A stretch of 64,000 nt of DNA from the NCBI GenBank assembly GCA_024401745.1, contig JAKSKK010000001.1, forward strand, positions 1-64,000, read 5' to 3'. The DNA comes from Bacteroidales bacterium. GTDB lineage: Bacteria; Bacteroidota; Bacteroidia; Bacteroidales; UBA932. A model generated the notes under the pieces. The model did not search any database, had not been told where the DNA came from, and worked only from the letters and a program-made list of their open reading frames with translations. Position 1 is the stretch's first letter. The number at the start of each line of letters is the position of its first letter. Shown piece after piece: positions 50,057 through 60,530 of this stretch. The position numbers were made by a program, and so were the translations under genes.

Positions 50057-53000
50057 CACCAGTCGCTTCTTCCGTTAAAATACTTGACGGGCTCTGTCTC
50101 CCATGTGTTTTCTCTGCAGCCTTCCGGCAGGGCGCGCAGTTCTGCTGCAGGCCTGATGTCAGAGCCGTCATCCTCGGCCAATGTCACGGCGAAGACTGCT
50201 ATTCCGGCGTCGGCCGGGAGAATGAGGGTCGATGCATCGGCGGGGATGTCGAGGCAGAGCTTGTAAAGATAGGCAAGGCTGTAAGGCTCGTTGCCCTTGC
50301 CTGCAGAATGCCTGTGGCTCATCACATAGCCGAAATGGCCGTCCTTGACGTAGGCCTCGCTGTTGCCGTCCCAACCCCATTGTCCGAAGAATCCGGTGTA
50401 ATACGGCACATTGCAATCATATTCCTTTCCATCAACCTTGAATGTGGCCTTGCGGTCTCCGCTGATCGAGGTGGCGAGCATATAAAGTTTTGTGCAGCCA
50501 TGTCCGGCGGGAAGGCTCAAGGTGTCTGCCTTGCATCTTATGACGTTGAACGTTGCCTGGGAGTTGTTGAGGTGGAAGTCGATGCCATCTGAAAGGATGA
50601 CCTCGGGCATCAGTTCCTCGGCAAGCGAGTTGCCGGCGCCGTCGAAGTTCCCGGCCCTGTTGAACTCGTCGCTGGAAAGCGCCAGGGCATTGTACTTCAG
50701 TTCCACGGGGATGGTCTTCTGCTTCCTGAGTGAATCAGATCCGGCGAGGCGGACCCTGAACGTACGTGGTTGGTATGATGTTCCGGAGAAGACGATGCTG
50801 TTCCCGGAGACGGTCGCAGGGCCCTTGTATTCCTCGATTCCGTTCAGCTCTTCCGCGCTGAGTACAGGGAAGTCGAAGCTGACTGAAGCATTGCTGTAAT
50901 CCTTGCCGAAGGATTCTCCGACCCTGACTATGTATCCGTCGCCGTCCTCAGCCTTCTTGAGCGTGAACAGCTTGATCTGAGGGCTGCTGAGCCTTGCGAG
51001 CGAGCAGCTCTTGCCAAGCGTTCCCTTGTGCTTAGGTGCAACAAATGCCATGAGCGGCTGGTTGAAGCATTCGGCCTTCACGTCTGTCGTAGCCTGGCAC
51101 AGGTCACCGTCATGCCCCATGATGGCATAGCTGAAACGATGTCTGCCGTGGTCCAGAGCTTCCTGATATGCGTAGAAGCTGCCGTCTGAGAACGGCGTAT
51201 GGAACAGGGTGAGCCTCAGGGTGCTGTCGTCCGGCTTGTCCCAGCCGTATTTGCTGTTGTTCAGAATCGAAACGCCGTAGTCTGCGTCAGCGTCGCTGAG
51301 GTCGGCCCACTGGTGCCCGAGCACCTCGAATGAGCAGTCGCTGTTGTTACCTCTGAAAACGTGTCCGAGCCCAAGGTCGTAGGCGGCCTTCTCCGAAGCG
51401 ATTGACATGGGAAAGTCTGCCTTGAGCAGCACTCTGCGCCCGTGCCAGTCAACCTCGTTGGCAACTTTGATGATGTCATCGGCAGCCCCGTCGGTAAGAG
51501 AGACATGCTGGGTGAAGTGAGAGTCTCCGAAGTCCTTCTCGACCCTGAGCGTTATCCTGCACGGGCCGTTCTCTTCAATCGAGATCCTGACGTTTTCGCC
51601 AACGGCCTCCGACGGACCGTCCAAGGTCCTCTTGTAGATTTCCCAGGCCGGGTAGTCGTGCGATACGTTGTCTGTCAATGCAAGCAGTCCGAATGCCTCA
51701 CCATTCTTGACCAGCTCGCGGCCGTATCGCTTGTCGAATACCGAGCACAGGTCGCCGTTGTCATTGAGCGTGACTCTGTAGGTTGAATTCTCAAGCTTCC
51801 TCTCCGTGACAGAGAGTTTCTTCGAAGTCTGCTTCCTGCCTGCACTGACGCTGAACACCGAATAGCTCAGAGCATCCACTTCCGCCGAGAACAGTATGGT
51901 GGCAATGCCATTCTCCCATGACAGGAGCTGTGCCGGGACTTCGCGTCCTGATGGTGCTGTGACCTTGATTCCTGCAGGCTTGACCGGCATGGGCACTGAA
52001 GCCTCGACAACATCCTTCCTCGCAGTGGCCACAGGGTTGTATATGACAAGGGGAATGCCGCCCGTCCTGGTGTCGAGAGCCATGCTGACATCTCCTACCG
52101 CTGCCGTGATGGCATCCGCGAATCTTGTCTGGGCGATGATCTCGTCGTTCCAGGAGAAGGTATATGCGCGGGGTATGCTGGTTCCCGTGATGTCGTCGTG
52201 GAACTGGTGCCAGATGAAACGCTGATAGTTCTCCCTCAGGGCATCTGCGGGGTAGTCAGCTGCACCGAGCAGTTCGGCCGTCATCCAGGCTGCCTCGGCG
52301 GCAGCGCCAAGGTGCTCGTTACGGCGGTTGAACATCTTCATGGCGGCCTGTGAAGTGTAGCATCCTACACCGTGGACGTCCATGAGCAGCTCTCCGTCAT
52401 ACACGGGAAGCTCAGGATGTGATTCGAAGGGTAGGAAGTCCTCGTAGATCTGCCCTGAGCGTGCACTTATCACCTTCACGGGACCATCCGTGCCAAGTGC
52501 TTCCATGACTGAATGGACTGAAGGCAGGGTAGGTGAGCCTCCGCGGTCACCCACACCGTAGTATGTGTACGCGATATGGTTCGGGTCCTTGCCGGCGCGT
52601 TCGATGATTCTTCTGTTTGTGGTGACGTCGGTGTAGAAGTAGGACGTTCCGTATCCTCCGCAGTCAAGCGCAGCCATTATCTGGCTGCCGTCTATACCCT
52701 TCCAAAGGCATATAGGGTAGGGTATTTTCTGCTCGTTCTTTATGCGCCACATGTTCTCGATAGGCTTATCCGGCTTCTCTCCAAAATAGACGTTCTTTCT
52801 CCACTGAAGCTTCTGAGTAGAGAATCCTATAAGGCCGCAGTGCGACGCGATTGTGGGCAATGTGTAGCCGAATCCGAAGCAGTCCGGCAGATAGATGTCA
52901 TTTGCCTTGACTCCGAACTCGTTCCTGTAGAACTGCTGGCCGTACAGGATGTTGCGGAAGAAGGATTCCGCCGACGGCACGTTCGGGTCAGTTGCCTCCC

Positions 53001-53340
53001 AGGCGCTTCCGCACACGTTCCACCGTCCGGCCTTGACATACTCGACCACCTTGGCGAAATCCTGAGGATAGTATTCCTTCATCCAGGAGTACTTCTGGGC
53101 GCTCTCGAAATTGAACACATAGTCGGGATAATGTTCGAAGAGCCAGAAATTCTGGACCATGGTCCTGTGGAGATAGTCCCCGATTGATTCCTGGACGTCC
53201 CAGTTCCATTGTGTGTCGAAGTGGGCGGTTGCGACTAGATAGGACTTGAAGTCACCTTTGTCCTGCGCGTCCGGGGCTTGTGCTGCTGCCGGAAATGCCA
53301 GACAGCAGGCTGCAAGCATGGCTAGTGTAAGCTTTTTCAT
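50056..53340 (-). CDS. Secreted GH38 alpha-mannosidase
   Basis: A 1,094-residue exported enzyme (leader ending FPAAAQ). The GH38 N-terminal domain is clear: ATAHFDTQWNWD (zinc ligands His40 and Asp42), YLPDCFGFGYTLP with nucleophile and zinc ligand Asp153, and FIWHQFHDDITGTSIP. The middle three-helix and C-terminal beta domains are present, so it appears full-length. It should remove alpha-mannose from N-glycans or mannan; GH38 also acts on mannosylglycerate in some bacteria. The start at 53340 (MKKLTLAML) begins the signal peptide. It leads an operon with the unknown lipoprotein and the esterase. Confidence 0.9.
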   Translation of the reverse strand: MKKLTLAMLAACCLAFPAAAQAPDAQDKGDFKSYLVATAHFDTQWNWDVQESIGDYLHRTMVQNFWLFEHYPDYVFNFESAQKYSWMKEYYPQDFAKVVEYVKAGRWNVCGSAWEATDPNVPSAESFFRNILYGQQFYRNEFGVKANDIYLPDCFGFGYTLPTIASHCGLIGFSTQKLQWRKNVYFGEKPDKPIENMWRIKNEQKIPYPICLWKGIDGSQIMAALDCGGYGTSYFYTDVTTNRRIIERAGKDPNHIAYTYYGVGDRGGSPTLPSVHSVMEALGTDGPVKVISARSGQIYEDFLPFESHPELPVYDGELLMDVHGVGCYTSQAAMKMFNRRNEHLGAAAEAAWMTAELLGAADYPADALRENYQRFIWHQFHDDITGTSIPRAYTFSWNDEIIAQTRFADAITAAVGDVSMALDTRTGGIPLVIYNPVATARKDVVEASVPMPVKPAGIKVTAPSGREVPAQLLSWENGIATILFSAEVDALSYSVFSVSAGRKQTSKKLSVTERKLENSTYRVTLNDNGDLCSVFDKRYGRELVKNGEAFGLLALTDNVSHDYPAWEIYKRTLDGPSEAVGENVRISIEENGPCRITLRVEKDFGDSHFTQHVSLTDGAADDIIKVANEVDWHGRRVLLKADFPMSIASEKAAYDLGLGHVFRGNNSDCSFEVLGHQWADLSDADADYGVSILNNSKYGWDKPDDSTLRLTLFHTPFSDGSFYAYQEALDHGRHRFSYAIMGHDGDLCQATTDVKAECFNQPLMAFVAPKHKGTLGKSCSLARLSSPQIKLFTLKKAEDGDGYIVRVGESFGKDYSNASVSFDFPVLSAEELNGIEEYKGPATVSGNSIVFSGTSYQPRTFRVRLAGSDSLRKQKTIPVELKYNALALSSDEFNRAGNFDGAGNSLAEELMPEVILSDGIDFHLNNSQATFNVIRCKADTLSLPAGHGCTKLYMLATSISGDRKATFKVDGKEYDCNVPYYTGFFGQWGWDGNSEAYVKDGHFGYVMSHRHSAGKGNEPYSLAYLYKLCLDIPADASTLILPADAGIAVFAVTLAEDDGSDIRPAAELRALPEGCRENTWETEPVKYFNGRSDW

Positions 53341-53358
53341 GTCAGTACTGGTTTTATA

Positions 53359-53366
53359 CAAATATA
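53359..53366 (-). promoter_or_regulatory. -7 box for the GH38 operon
   Basis: TATATTTG on the minus strand, an exact consensus match, 18 bases before the ATG at 53340. Confidence 0.5.
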
Positions 53367-53411
53367 TGATTCCAATACTTAATCTATAATGAAAAAGGAC
53401 TAATACTGCTT

Positions 53412-53452
53412 AAAAAACGATTAAGACGGATGCGTCAAGGATGCACCCGTCT
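53412..53452 (-). terminator. Intrinsic terminator of the V-ATPase operon
   Basis: On the minus strand the arms AGACGGGTGC and GCATCCGTCT pair along 10 positions, one as G-U, around a 9-base loop, and TAATCG plus a run of six T follow. It begins 25 bases after the stop of the K-subunit gene. This is the clearest intrinsic terminator in the window. Confidence 0.8.
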
Positions 53453-53477
53453 CAATAATGTCGATGTTACTTCTATC

Positions 53478-53915
<438 letters not shown>

Positions 53916-53923
53916 TTATTTGT

Positions 53924-55654
53924 TTATTTTTTGATTGGATTGAATGCGCTGCCGGCTCCTTCGTATGAAGAGTTCTTGAAGAATTCCACGAAGTTGAGTC
54001 GAAGCGGGTGAACGAAGGCTCCGAGGCAGCTCATCGCAATGTTGAGCACGTGCCCGAATATGATGATGAGTACGAAGGGTACCCACTGCCATGTGGGGTT
54101 GTCTCCCAGAACCATGCCTCCCATCATGTTGAAGGTTGATCCGAGCATGCCGCCGGAAAGACCAAGGGCATAGAGACGTATGTAGCTCAGGACATCACCC
54201 ATAAGGCCGGATGCCATGCTGTAGGTGTCCCAGAGGCCGGAGCCTATGTTCAGGAGGGGATTGCGTCCCCACTTGCGGAAAAGGAATATTCCCAGGGCGC
54301 AAACCGCAGCACTCCCGACGATGAGCCATTTCATCGCGGATTCGGAGATGAGCCCGGGAAGACCGAGGCTGAGGATGACCACAGCACCTACTATGAGCAG
54401 GGTCCAGCCTATTGCCCCGAGGCTGTTCTTGAATCCTTCTTTCCTTACGGCCCATACGGCCTTCATGATGAGAGCCAGGCAGATGTGTACGACGCCTATT
54501 CCCAGGGCAAGTATCATCTGCTTTGCGTATGCCGATCCTGCGATTGTGACATCGCCGGTTATCATGATCTTCTTAAGGAATCCGGGAACCCACTTCTGCT
54601 GGCTGAGGTCGATTCCGAAGAATCCGCCCATGACGATGCCGACTACGAAGGTACCGGCGCCCAGAATCATGATAAGCCTCCAGAGCTTGGCAAGCCCGCC
54701 TTCCTTCTTTCTCATAAGGAATCCTACAAGCATGAGAACGAGGCCGTAACCGGCATCACCCATGCACATCGAGAAGAAGAGCAGGAAGAATATGCTCAGG
54801 AAGATCGTAGGGTCAAACTCGTTGTAGCTGGGCATGCCGTACATCTCGGTGAGTGTCTCGAACTGCTTTGAGAAGGAGTTGTTCCTGAGCTTGATGGGAG
54901 GATTGTCCTCGACGCTGGCCGCATCCGCCGTCCAGACGAGGGCCATCGAGTCGAACACTTCCTTCAGCTGTGCATCCTCGGTCTGGGGCGCGAAGCCCTC
55001 GAATACCGTAAGGAAGCCTTCAGCTGCGTCTGAACCCTTGAGGCTGGCCAGGTACAGGCTGAAATCTGACTGGAGGACAGCCATTTCTTCCTTCATGGCA
55101 GGGATGTTTCTGCTCTCTTCGGCAAGCTTTTCCCTGTATGCTGCAATCTGGGCATCGACAGCCTGTATCTCGGCATCGACCTCGGTGTAAGGGCGCTCGG
55201 GCTTTGTAGTCTGCTTGAGCGGGAATCCGTCATTGTCTCCAACGACCACGAACCATACAAGCCCCTGGGTGGATTCGACTATCTGAATAGGGAACTGCTC
55301 CGGCCACTCGGGGTTGAATATCTCCTTCTTGCAGCAATAGAAATGAAGGTCAAGGCCGAGTTCGGCCAGCTTGCTGCTGTCGAAGTCTCCCCAGACCTTT
55401 GCCCAGGCACATTCCTTCGTGAGTTCTTCCTTCTTTGAAAGAAGGGACGTCAGCGTGTCATCGAAGGCGCGCTCAAGTTCGCTGATGCGTGCCTTGATTC
55501 CTTCGATCCTGCTGATAAGATTCTCCGAGTGCTCATCAACTGGCTTCGCGGAACGCTTGATGTCCACGATGCCGAGCTCTCTCAGTCTCTCAAGGAATTC
55601 ATCCTTGTCGGAATTGATGAGAATCCATGAGTATTTCGTCATTTTCTCTATCAT
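53924..55654 (-). CDS. ntpI: V-type ATP synthase subunit I (a-type stator)
   Basis: A 576-residue membrane subunit that carries the ion half-channels. The N-terminal half is soluble with coiled-coil-like stretches (residues about 40-110 and 170-215). The C-terminal half has about 7 helices, including the conserved arginine in SYIRLYALGLSGG facing the ring. The start at 55654 overlaps the D-subunit stop as ATGA; another ATG at 55642 is possible. Confidence 0.92.
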   Translation of the reverse strand: MIEKMTKYSWILINSDKDEFLERLRELGIVDIKRSAKPVDEHSENLISRIEGIKARISELERAFDDTLTSLLSKKEELTKECAWAKVWGDFDSSKLAELGLDLHFYCCKKEIFNPEWPEQFPIQIVESTQGLVWFVVVGDNDGFPLKQTTKPERPYTEVDAEIQAVDAQIAAYREKLAEESRNIPAMKEEMAVLQSDFSLYLASLKGSDAAEGFLTVFEGFAPQTEDAQLKEVFDSMALVWTADAASVEDNPPIKLRNNSFSKQFETLTEMYGMPSYNEFDPTIFLSIFFLLFFSMCMGDAGYGLVLMLVGFLMRKKEGGLAKLWRLIMILGAGTFVVGIVMGGFFGIDLSQQKWVPGFLKKIMITGDVTIAGSAYAKQMILALGIGVVHICLALIMKAVWAVRKEGFKNSLGAIGWTLLIVGAVVILSLGLPGLISESAMKWLIVGSAAVCALGIFLFRKWGRNPLLNIGSGLWDTYSMASGLMGDVLSYIRLYALGLSGGMLGSTFNMMGGMVLGDNPTWQWVPFVLIIIFGHVLNIAMSCLGAFVHPLRLNFVEFFKNSSYEGAGSAFNPIKK

Positions 55655-56256
55655 AGGCCTTCCTCTTCTTCCGCCTCATGACGGGTCTTGACAATCTTGG
55701 AAGATGCCTTGCTGAGGTTTTCTTCATCTTCCATGTATCGCTTGATCTTACGGATGGCTTCCTGATAGCCGGGAATCTGGACCTTCTCGTAGAGGTTCAC
55801 CTTCTGGGTGGTCTTCTTGCGGTTGAATTCCAGTATCCTGCGTCTTTCTTCCGCGACTTCGGACTTGAGCCCTATCCTTGTGAGGTCTTTCAGGATCCTT
55901 ACTCCGTCGGCATACCAGGCGGGCTTGACAAAGGCATTGAAGGGCTTAAGCTCGTACTTGATCTCTCCGAGCTGCGGGCACTTCACACCTGCCACCTTCA
56001 CCGTGTTAAGCTCAACGTCCGTGATCCTTATCAGGCCGGGCTCGAACTCGTTCCAGAGAGCTGCCAGGTAGTCGTAGTCCTTGAGCATCTGCTCAAGCTC
56101 CTCCCTGTGCCTCTGTGCGGCATCCTTTGCCACGACAACGCTCATACGCAGCGCCGATTCCTTGTTCTTGAGGGTAGGAAGGGCGTTCTGGCGTACTTTG
56201 AGCTGCTTGCCAAGGTTCGTCAGCGATGTCTTGTTATATTGAAACTTGATGGCCAT
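55651..56256 (-). CDS. ntpD: V-type ATP synthase subunit D (central stalk)
   Basis: A 201-residue, mostly helical subunit that forms the rotor shaft. The start FQYNKTSLTNLGKQLK and the long paired helices at both ends, with KVNLYEKVQIPGYQ in between, are family features. It overlaps subunit B by one base (TGATG) and subunit I by four. Confidence 0.9.
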   Translation of the reverse strand: MAIKFQYNKTSLTNLGKQLKVRQNALPTLKNKESALRMSVVVAKDAAQRHREELEQMLKDYDYLAALWNEFEPGLIRITDVELNTVKVAGVKCPQLGEIKYELKPFNAFVKPAWYADGVRILKDLTRIGLKSEVAEERRRILEFNRKKTTQKVNLYEKVQIPGYQEAIRKIKRYMEDEENLSKASSKIVKTRHEAEEEEGL

Positions 56257-57575
56257 CAGGCTTTCCAGTATTTATCTATGAGTACCTGCTTGATTCCGGT
56301 CTCTGCCGGGCTGAAGTATTTGGCGAAGAGCTCCCATGCTGTGTCAAGCATCTCGTCTATCTTGATGTTGACATCGATGCTGAGCAGGCGGGTGGCGTAG
56401 TCCTTCGCGTAGTCGAGGCAGCGGAGGTCGTACTCCGAGAGGTCGAAACCGTTCTCGAGCTTGGTCTTCGCGTTCTGGGCGTCGGCGTAGAGACGCACGC
56501 CGGCGTTCATTACCTGTGAGTGGTCCTCCCTGGTCTTCTTGCCCTGCACGAGCTGCTTGAGTCGGCTCAGCGACCTGAACGGGTCTACGATGACCTTTCC
56601 TGAGTCGGAGTCGGCGCGCAGGAAGAGCTGGCCTTCCGTGATGTATCCGGTGTTGTCAGGGATGGCGTGGGTGATGTCTCCGTCGTTGAGGGTGGTCACA
56701 GCTATGATGGTGATGGATCCGCCGTCGGGCAGCTGCACGGCCTTCTCGTATATCTTCGCGAGGTCTGAATATAGCGAGCCGGGCATAGAATCCTTCGAAG
56801 GAATCTGGTCCATACGGTTGCTGACTATGCAGAGCGCGTCGGCGTAGAGGGTCATGTCGGTAAGCAGCACGAGCACCTTCTCGTTCTTGTCGACGGCATA
56901 GTATTCTGCAGCGGTGAGCGCCATGTCAGGGATGAGCAGTCGCTCCACGGGAGGTTCCTCGGTGGTGTTGATGAAGCAGACGATCTTGTCGAGAGCACCT
57001 GCGGCCTCGAACTCGTTCTTGAAGAACAGATAGTCGTCGTTGCTGAGTCCCATGCCGCCAAGGATGATCTTGTCGACGTCGGCGCGGAGGGCAACGTCGG
57101 CCATTACCTTGTTGTAGGGCTGGTCAGGGTCGGCGAAGAAAGGAATCTTCTGACCTGACACGAGGGTGTTGTTGAGGTCGATGCCGGCGATTCCGGTAGG
57201 GATGAGCTGGCTGGGCTGACGACGCTTGTAGGGGTTCACTGACGGGCCGCCGATCTCGCGCTCCTCGCCTTCAACCTCGGGGCCGCCGTCGATAGGCTGG
57301 CCGTATGCGTTGAAGAATCGTCCCGAAAGCTGGTCTGAGACCTTGAGGGTAGGGGGATTGCCGAGGAACTTGACTTCGGCGTTGGTGGGTACGCCCTCGG
57401 TTCCGGAGAACACCTGAAGGGTCACGAGGTCGCCCTTGGTCTTCACGATCTGCGCGAGCTTTCCGTCGACGGTGGCGAGCTCGTCGTTGGCAACTCCCTT
57501 GGCATTCAATGATATGGTGGCCTTGGTGATGGCCTGGAGTTGCGTGTAGGTACGCTGATATGCTTTATTTGCCAT
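56256..57575 (-). CDS. ntpB: V-type ATP synthase subunit B
   Basis: The non-catalytic nucleotide-binding subunit of the head, 439 residues. VSNRMDQIPSKDSMPGSLYSDLA and the strand PIDGGPEVEGEEREIGGPS are characteristic, and there is no P-loop where subunit A has one. The start at 57575 overlaps the end of subunit A by 11 bases. Confidence 0.95.
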   Translation of the reverse strand: MANKAYQRTYTQLQAITKATISLNAKGVANDELATVDGKLAQIVKTKGDLVTLQVFSGTEGVPTNAEVKFLGNPPTLKVSDQLSGRFFNAYGQPIDGGPEVEGEEREIGGPSVNPYKRRQPSQLIPTGIAGIDLNNTLVSGQKIPFFADPDQPYNKVMADVALRADVDKIILGGMGLSNDDYLFFKNEFEAAGALDKIVCFINTTEEPPVERLLIPDMALTAAEYYAVDKNEKVLVLLTDMTLYADALCIVSNRMDQIPSKDSMPGSLYSDLAKIYEKAVQLPDGGSITIIAVTTLNDGDITHAIPDNTGYITEGQLFLRADSDSGKVIVDPFRSLSRLKQLVQGKKTREDHSQVMNAGVRLYADAQNAKTKLENGFDLSEYDLRCLDYAKDYATRLLSIDVNIKIDEMLDTAWELFAKYFSPAETGIKQVLIDKYWKA

Positions 57576-59319
57576 TTTCTGAAAGGAGTTGTTCGAGTTG
57601 TTTGAGATATCCGTTGAATTTCTCTGACTGCCATTCCGAGTAGTTCATCTGGCGCATCAGGTTGATCATCTGCTTGAAGTATGCGCGGCACTTCTCGTAG
57701 TCTTCGAACTTGAACTGCCTGCCGCAGATGTCGAGGATGAGGTCGAGCATGAACTTCTGGCGCTCCATGGGGGTGACTGCGTCAATTGCGTCGAATGCGT
57801 CCTGCTGCAGGAATGCGAAGTCGATGAGCTCGCTCTTCCAGAAGCTCTCGTGGTAGCTCATGGGAACGCCGTCGTCGCCGAGGATGTTGATCTGGTCAGC
57901 CATTTCCTTGCCCCTGCGCACATAGTTCTTTGCCTTGAAGACCTTCTCTACCCAGCCCTTCTCGATCTTGTTGTCGAGGAACTCGATGATCTCGGGGTAC
58001 TCGAGGTATTTCGAATATGACTCGATGGGGTTGACGGCTGGGTAGCGCTTCTGGTCGGCGCGGCTCTGCTCGAGAGCATAGAAGCAGCGTGCTGCCTTCT
58101 TGGTGGATTCGGTGACGGGCTCCTTGAGGTTTCCGCCGGCAGGGGATACGGTTCCGATGAAGGTGACCGCTCCGGTCTTGCCGTTGTTCAGCTCGACCAT
58201 TCCGGCGCGTGAGTAGAAGTTGGAGATGATAGCCGAGAGGTCGACGGGGAATGCGTCGGCGCCGGGAAGTTCCTCCATACGGTTGGACATCTCGCGGAGA
58301 GCCTGTGCCCAGCGTGAGGTGGAATCGGCCAGGAGCATGCATCGCAGACCCATGGCGCGGTAGTACTCGCAGATGGTCATAGCCGTGTAGACTGATGCCT
58401 CACGTGCGGCTACGGGCATGTTGGAGGTGTTGCAGATGATGGTGGTACGCTCCATCAGGTATCTGCCGGTATGCGGGTCGATGAGCTGGGGGAACTCGGA
58501 GAAGATCTCCACCACCTCGTTGGCGCGCTCGCCGCAGGCTGCCATCACTATGACGTCGGCCTCACCCTGCTTTGCGATAGCGTGCTGGAGCACGGTCTTG
58601 CCGCAGCCGAAGGGACCGGGGATGAAGCCTGTGCCACCCTCGGCTATAGGGTCGAAGGTGTCGATGACGCGCACGCCGGTCTCCATTATCTTCTGCGGAC
58701 GGGGCTTGTTCCTGTATCCCTTGACGGCCACCTTGACGGGCCATTTCTGGGTCATGGTGACGTTAACGTCCTCACCGTCCTCATTGACGAGCACGGCAAT
58801 CACGGTGTCGATGTTGTAGCTGCCGGCCTCGATCACAGACTTCACGGTATATTCTCCCTTGAAGCTGAACGGAACCATTATCTTATGAGGCAGCCAGCCT
58901 TCCTTCACCTCGCCCAGCCAGTCGGCGGCGACCACCTTGTCGCCTGCCTTTGCCAGGGGAGTGAAGTCCCAGAGCTTCTCGTGGTTCAGGGGATCGGTGT
59001 ATTCGCCTCTCTTCAGGAACACACCCTCCATGGTGGTAAGGTCGTTCTGAAGACCGTCGTATACGCTTGAGAGGAGTCCGGGGCCCAGCGTTGCCTGGAG
59101 CATCTTGCCCAGGAATTCGACGCTGTCGCCATTCTTGAGTCCTCGGGTGCTTTCGAAAACCTGCACGGACGCCTTGTTGCCTGTGACCTTGATGGTCTCG
59201 GCCATGAGGTCGGTCCCTGCCAGGTTGATGAAGCAGAGTTCGTTTTCGGCTACCGGCCCGTCAACCTGAACGGTCACGAGGTTGGATACGATGCCGGTAA
59301 CAATACCTTTTGTAGCCAT
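57565..59319 (-). CDS. ntpA: V-type ATP synthase catalytic subunit A
   Basis: The catalytic subunit of the head, 584 residues. The Walker A motif is GPFGCGKTVLQ (near residue 232), the characteristic non-homologous insert is at about 115-185, and RMEELPGADAFPVDLSA carries the downstream site. It follows the DUF2764 gene by one base. With Na+ ligands in subunit K, the complex could make ATP from, or pump, Na+. Confidence 0.96.
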   Translation of the reverse strand: MATKGIVTGIVSNLVTVQVDGPVAENELCFINLAGTDLMAETIKVTGNKASVQVFESTRGLKNGDSVEFLGKMLQATLGPGLLSSVYDGLQNDLTTMEGVFLKRGEYTDPLNHEKLWDFTPLAKAGDKVVAADWLGEVKEGWLPHKIMVPFSFKGEYTVKSVIEAGSYNIDTVIAVLVNEDGEDVNVTMTQKWPVKVAVKGYRNKPRPQKIMETGVRVIDTFDPIAEGGTGFIPGPFGCGKTVLQHAIAKQGEADVIVMAACGERANEVVEIFSEFPQLIDPHTGRYLMERTTIICNTSNMPVAAREASVYTAMTICEYYRAMGLRCMLLADSTSRWAQALREMSNRMEELPGADAFPVDLSAIISNFYSRAGMVELNNGKTGAVTFIGTVSPAGGNLKEPVTESTKKAARCFYALEQSRADQKRYPAVNPIESYSKYLEYPEIIEFLDNKIEKGWVEKVFKAKNYVRRGKEMADQINILGDDGVPMSYHESFWKSELIDFAFLQQDAFDAIDAVTPMERQKFMLDLILDICGRQFKFEDYEKCRAYFKQMINLMRQMNYSEWQSEKFNGYLKQLEQLLSENGK

Positions 59320-59320
59320 A

Positions 59321-59905
59321 TTATCTGTTGTTTCTTATTTCGTTTACCAATTTGCGGAACAGTTCGCGGCCTGTTTCGGGGTCGAGCCTGAGCCACCTGT
59401 CGATGATCTGCAACCTTGCTGCGAAGGCAAGTATGACGTCGAGGTCGAAGACATGCATCGTCGTCAGTTCCTCGCACTTCGCCCACATCAGGTCATCGAG
59501 CCCACGCTCGCGGCTGAGGATGTCATTCTGTTCAAGGACGGCCTGCACCTGCTCCTTGCCCTCGAAGACGTTCTCGTCGTCCTCGTCGAGAAGAAGCATG
59601 TCCTGGCCTTCGGGTCTTGCGAGGGCATGGTTGAGATACTCCACCTTGGTGTTGCGCACATTGAGGTCGTAGAGGAAATACTCCCTCATGAAGCCGTTCC
59701 GGCTTGCAAGCGCCTTGCGGTAGAAGTCCCCGTCAAGCCTGTCGGGACGGAAGCCGTCGAGCAGAAGCAGGAAATCTTCGCGGTCCCCGCCGTCAAGCTG
59801 CTCCAGAATCTGCTCGTGGAGATTTTCCACATCGAGATTGGCGGCGCTGCGGTCATCTTGCTGAATGACCGGCAGGGAAGCGATTATGTACTCGTAGTTC
59901 TTCAT
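59321..59905 (-). CDS. DUF2764 protein of the V-ATPase operon
   Basis: A 194-residue, acidic, helical protein without leader or membrane segments, beginning KNYEYIIASLPVIQQDD. DUF2764 genes recur at this place, between subunits E and A, in Bacteroidota and some other V-ATPase operons. No canonical C subunit is in the operon, and the position suggests it fills that stalk role; this is inference. One base before subunit A and 7 bases after subunit E. Confidence 0.8.
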   Translation of the reverse strand: MKNYEYIIASLPVIQQDDRSAANLDVENLHEQILEQLDGGDREDFLLLLDGFRPDRLDGDFYRKALASRNGFMREYFLYDLNVRNTKVEYLNHALARPEGQDMLLLDEDDENVFEGKEQVQAVLEQNDILSRERGLDDLMWAKCEELTTMHVFDLDVILAFAARLQIIDRWLRLDPETGRELFRKLVNEIRNNR

Positions 59906-59912
59906 CCTGGCC

Positions 59913-60518
59913 TTAACCGAAAAGAAGCTTGCGTGTCACGGGACGCATGTACTCGGCAATGAGGGATGCGAAGGTCTCGTCAGTGAGGCTGACGAACCAG
60001 GAACCATCCTTGGGGCCTATGTTGAAGCCTCCGGCGATCTTCTTGCTGAAGTCGGCCTTGATTCCTCTCTGCACTGCCTTTGAGAGCTCGTTCGATACCC
60101 AGGGCTCGAGTTCGTCCTTGAGATTCTGGGGGAGTACGAGGGCGAGGTCGGTGGCCTCAGCTGCATCGAACTTCCTTGCGACTGCTTCGATTATCGACTT
60201 GAGGAAATCGGGCTCGGCGAGAGCTTCCTTGACCTTGCTGGTGCCGGTCTCCTTGATGAGAAGGTTCTCGATGTCCTTGCGTGTGGCCTGAAGGCACTGC
60301 TCAGAGGCCATCCTGAGGTCTGAATTGACCTTGCCCTTGAGGTCCTCGGCATCCTTGTTGGCTTTCTCGACTATGGCCCTGGCCTCGGCCTCGGCGGCAG
60401 CGACTATCTCTTCGGCTTTCTTCTTCGCCTCGGCGAGAATCTTCTCGCCTTCCTGCTTGCCCTTGGCCAGACCTTCGTTGTAGAGTCTGTCTGTAAGTTC
60501 CTGTAATTTGTCTGACAT
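59913..60518 (-). CDS. ntpE: V-type ATP synthase subunit E (peripheral stalk)
   Basis: A 201-residue subunit. The first 100 residues are a long charged coiled coil (LAEAKKKAEEIVAAAEAEA), and the C-terminal part is globular, as in peripheral-stalk E subunits. No separate G/H partner gene is seen. It starts 12 bases after the PatB/MalY-like gene and is the first ATPase subunit. Confidence 0.87.
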   Translation of the reverse strand: MSDKLQELTDRLYNEGLAKGKQEGEKILAEAKKKAEEIVAAAEAEARAIVEKANKDAEDLKGKVNSDLRMASEQCLQATRKDIENLLIKETGTSKVKEALAEPDFLKSIIEAVARKFDAAEATDLALVLPQNLKDELEPWVSNELSKAVQRGIKADFSKKIAGGFNIGPKDGSWFVSLTDETFASLIAEYMRPVTRKLLFG

Positions 60519-60530
60519 TTCTGTATCTGT

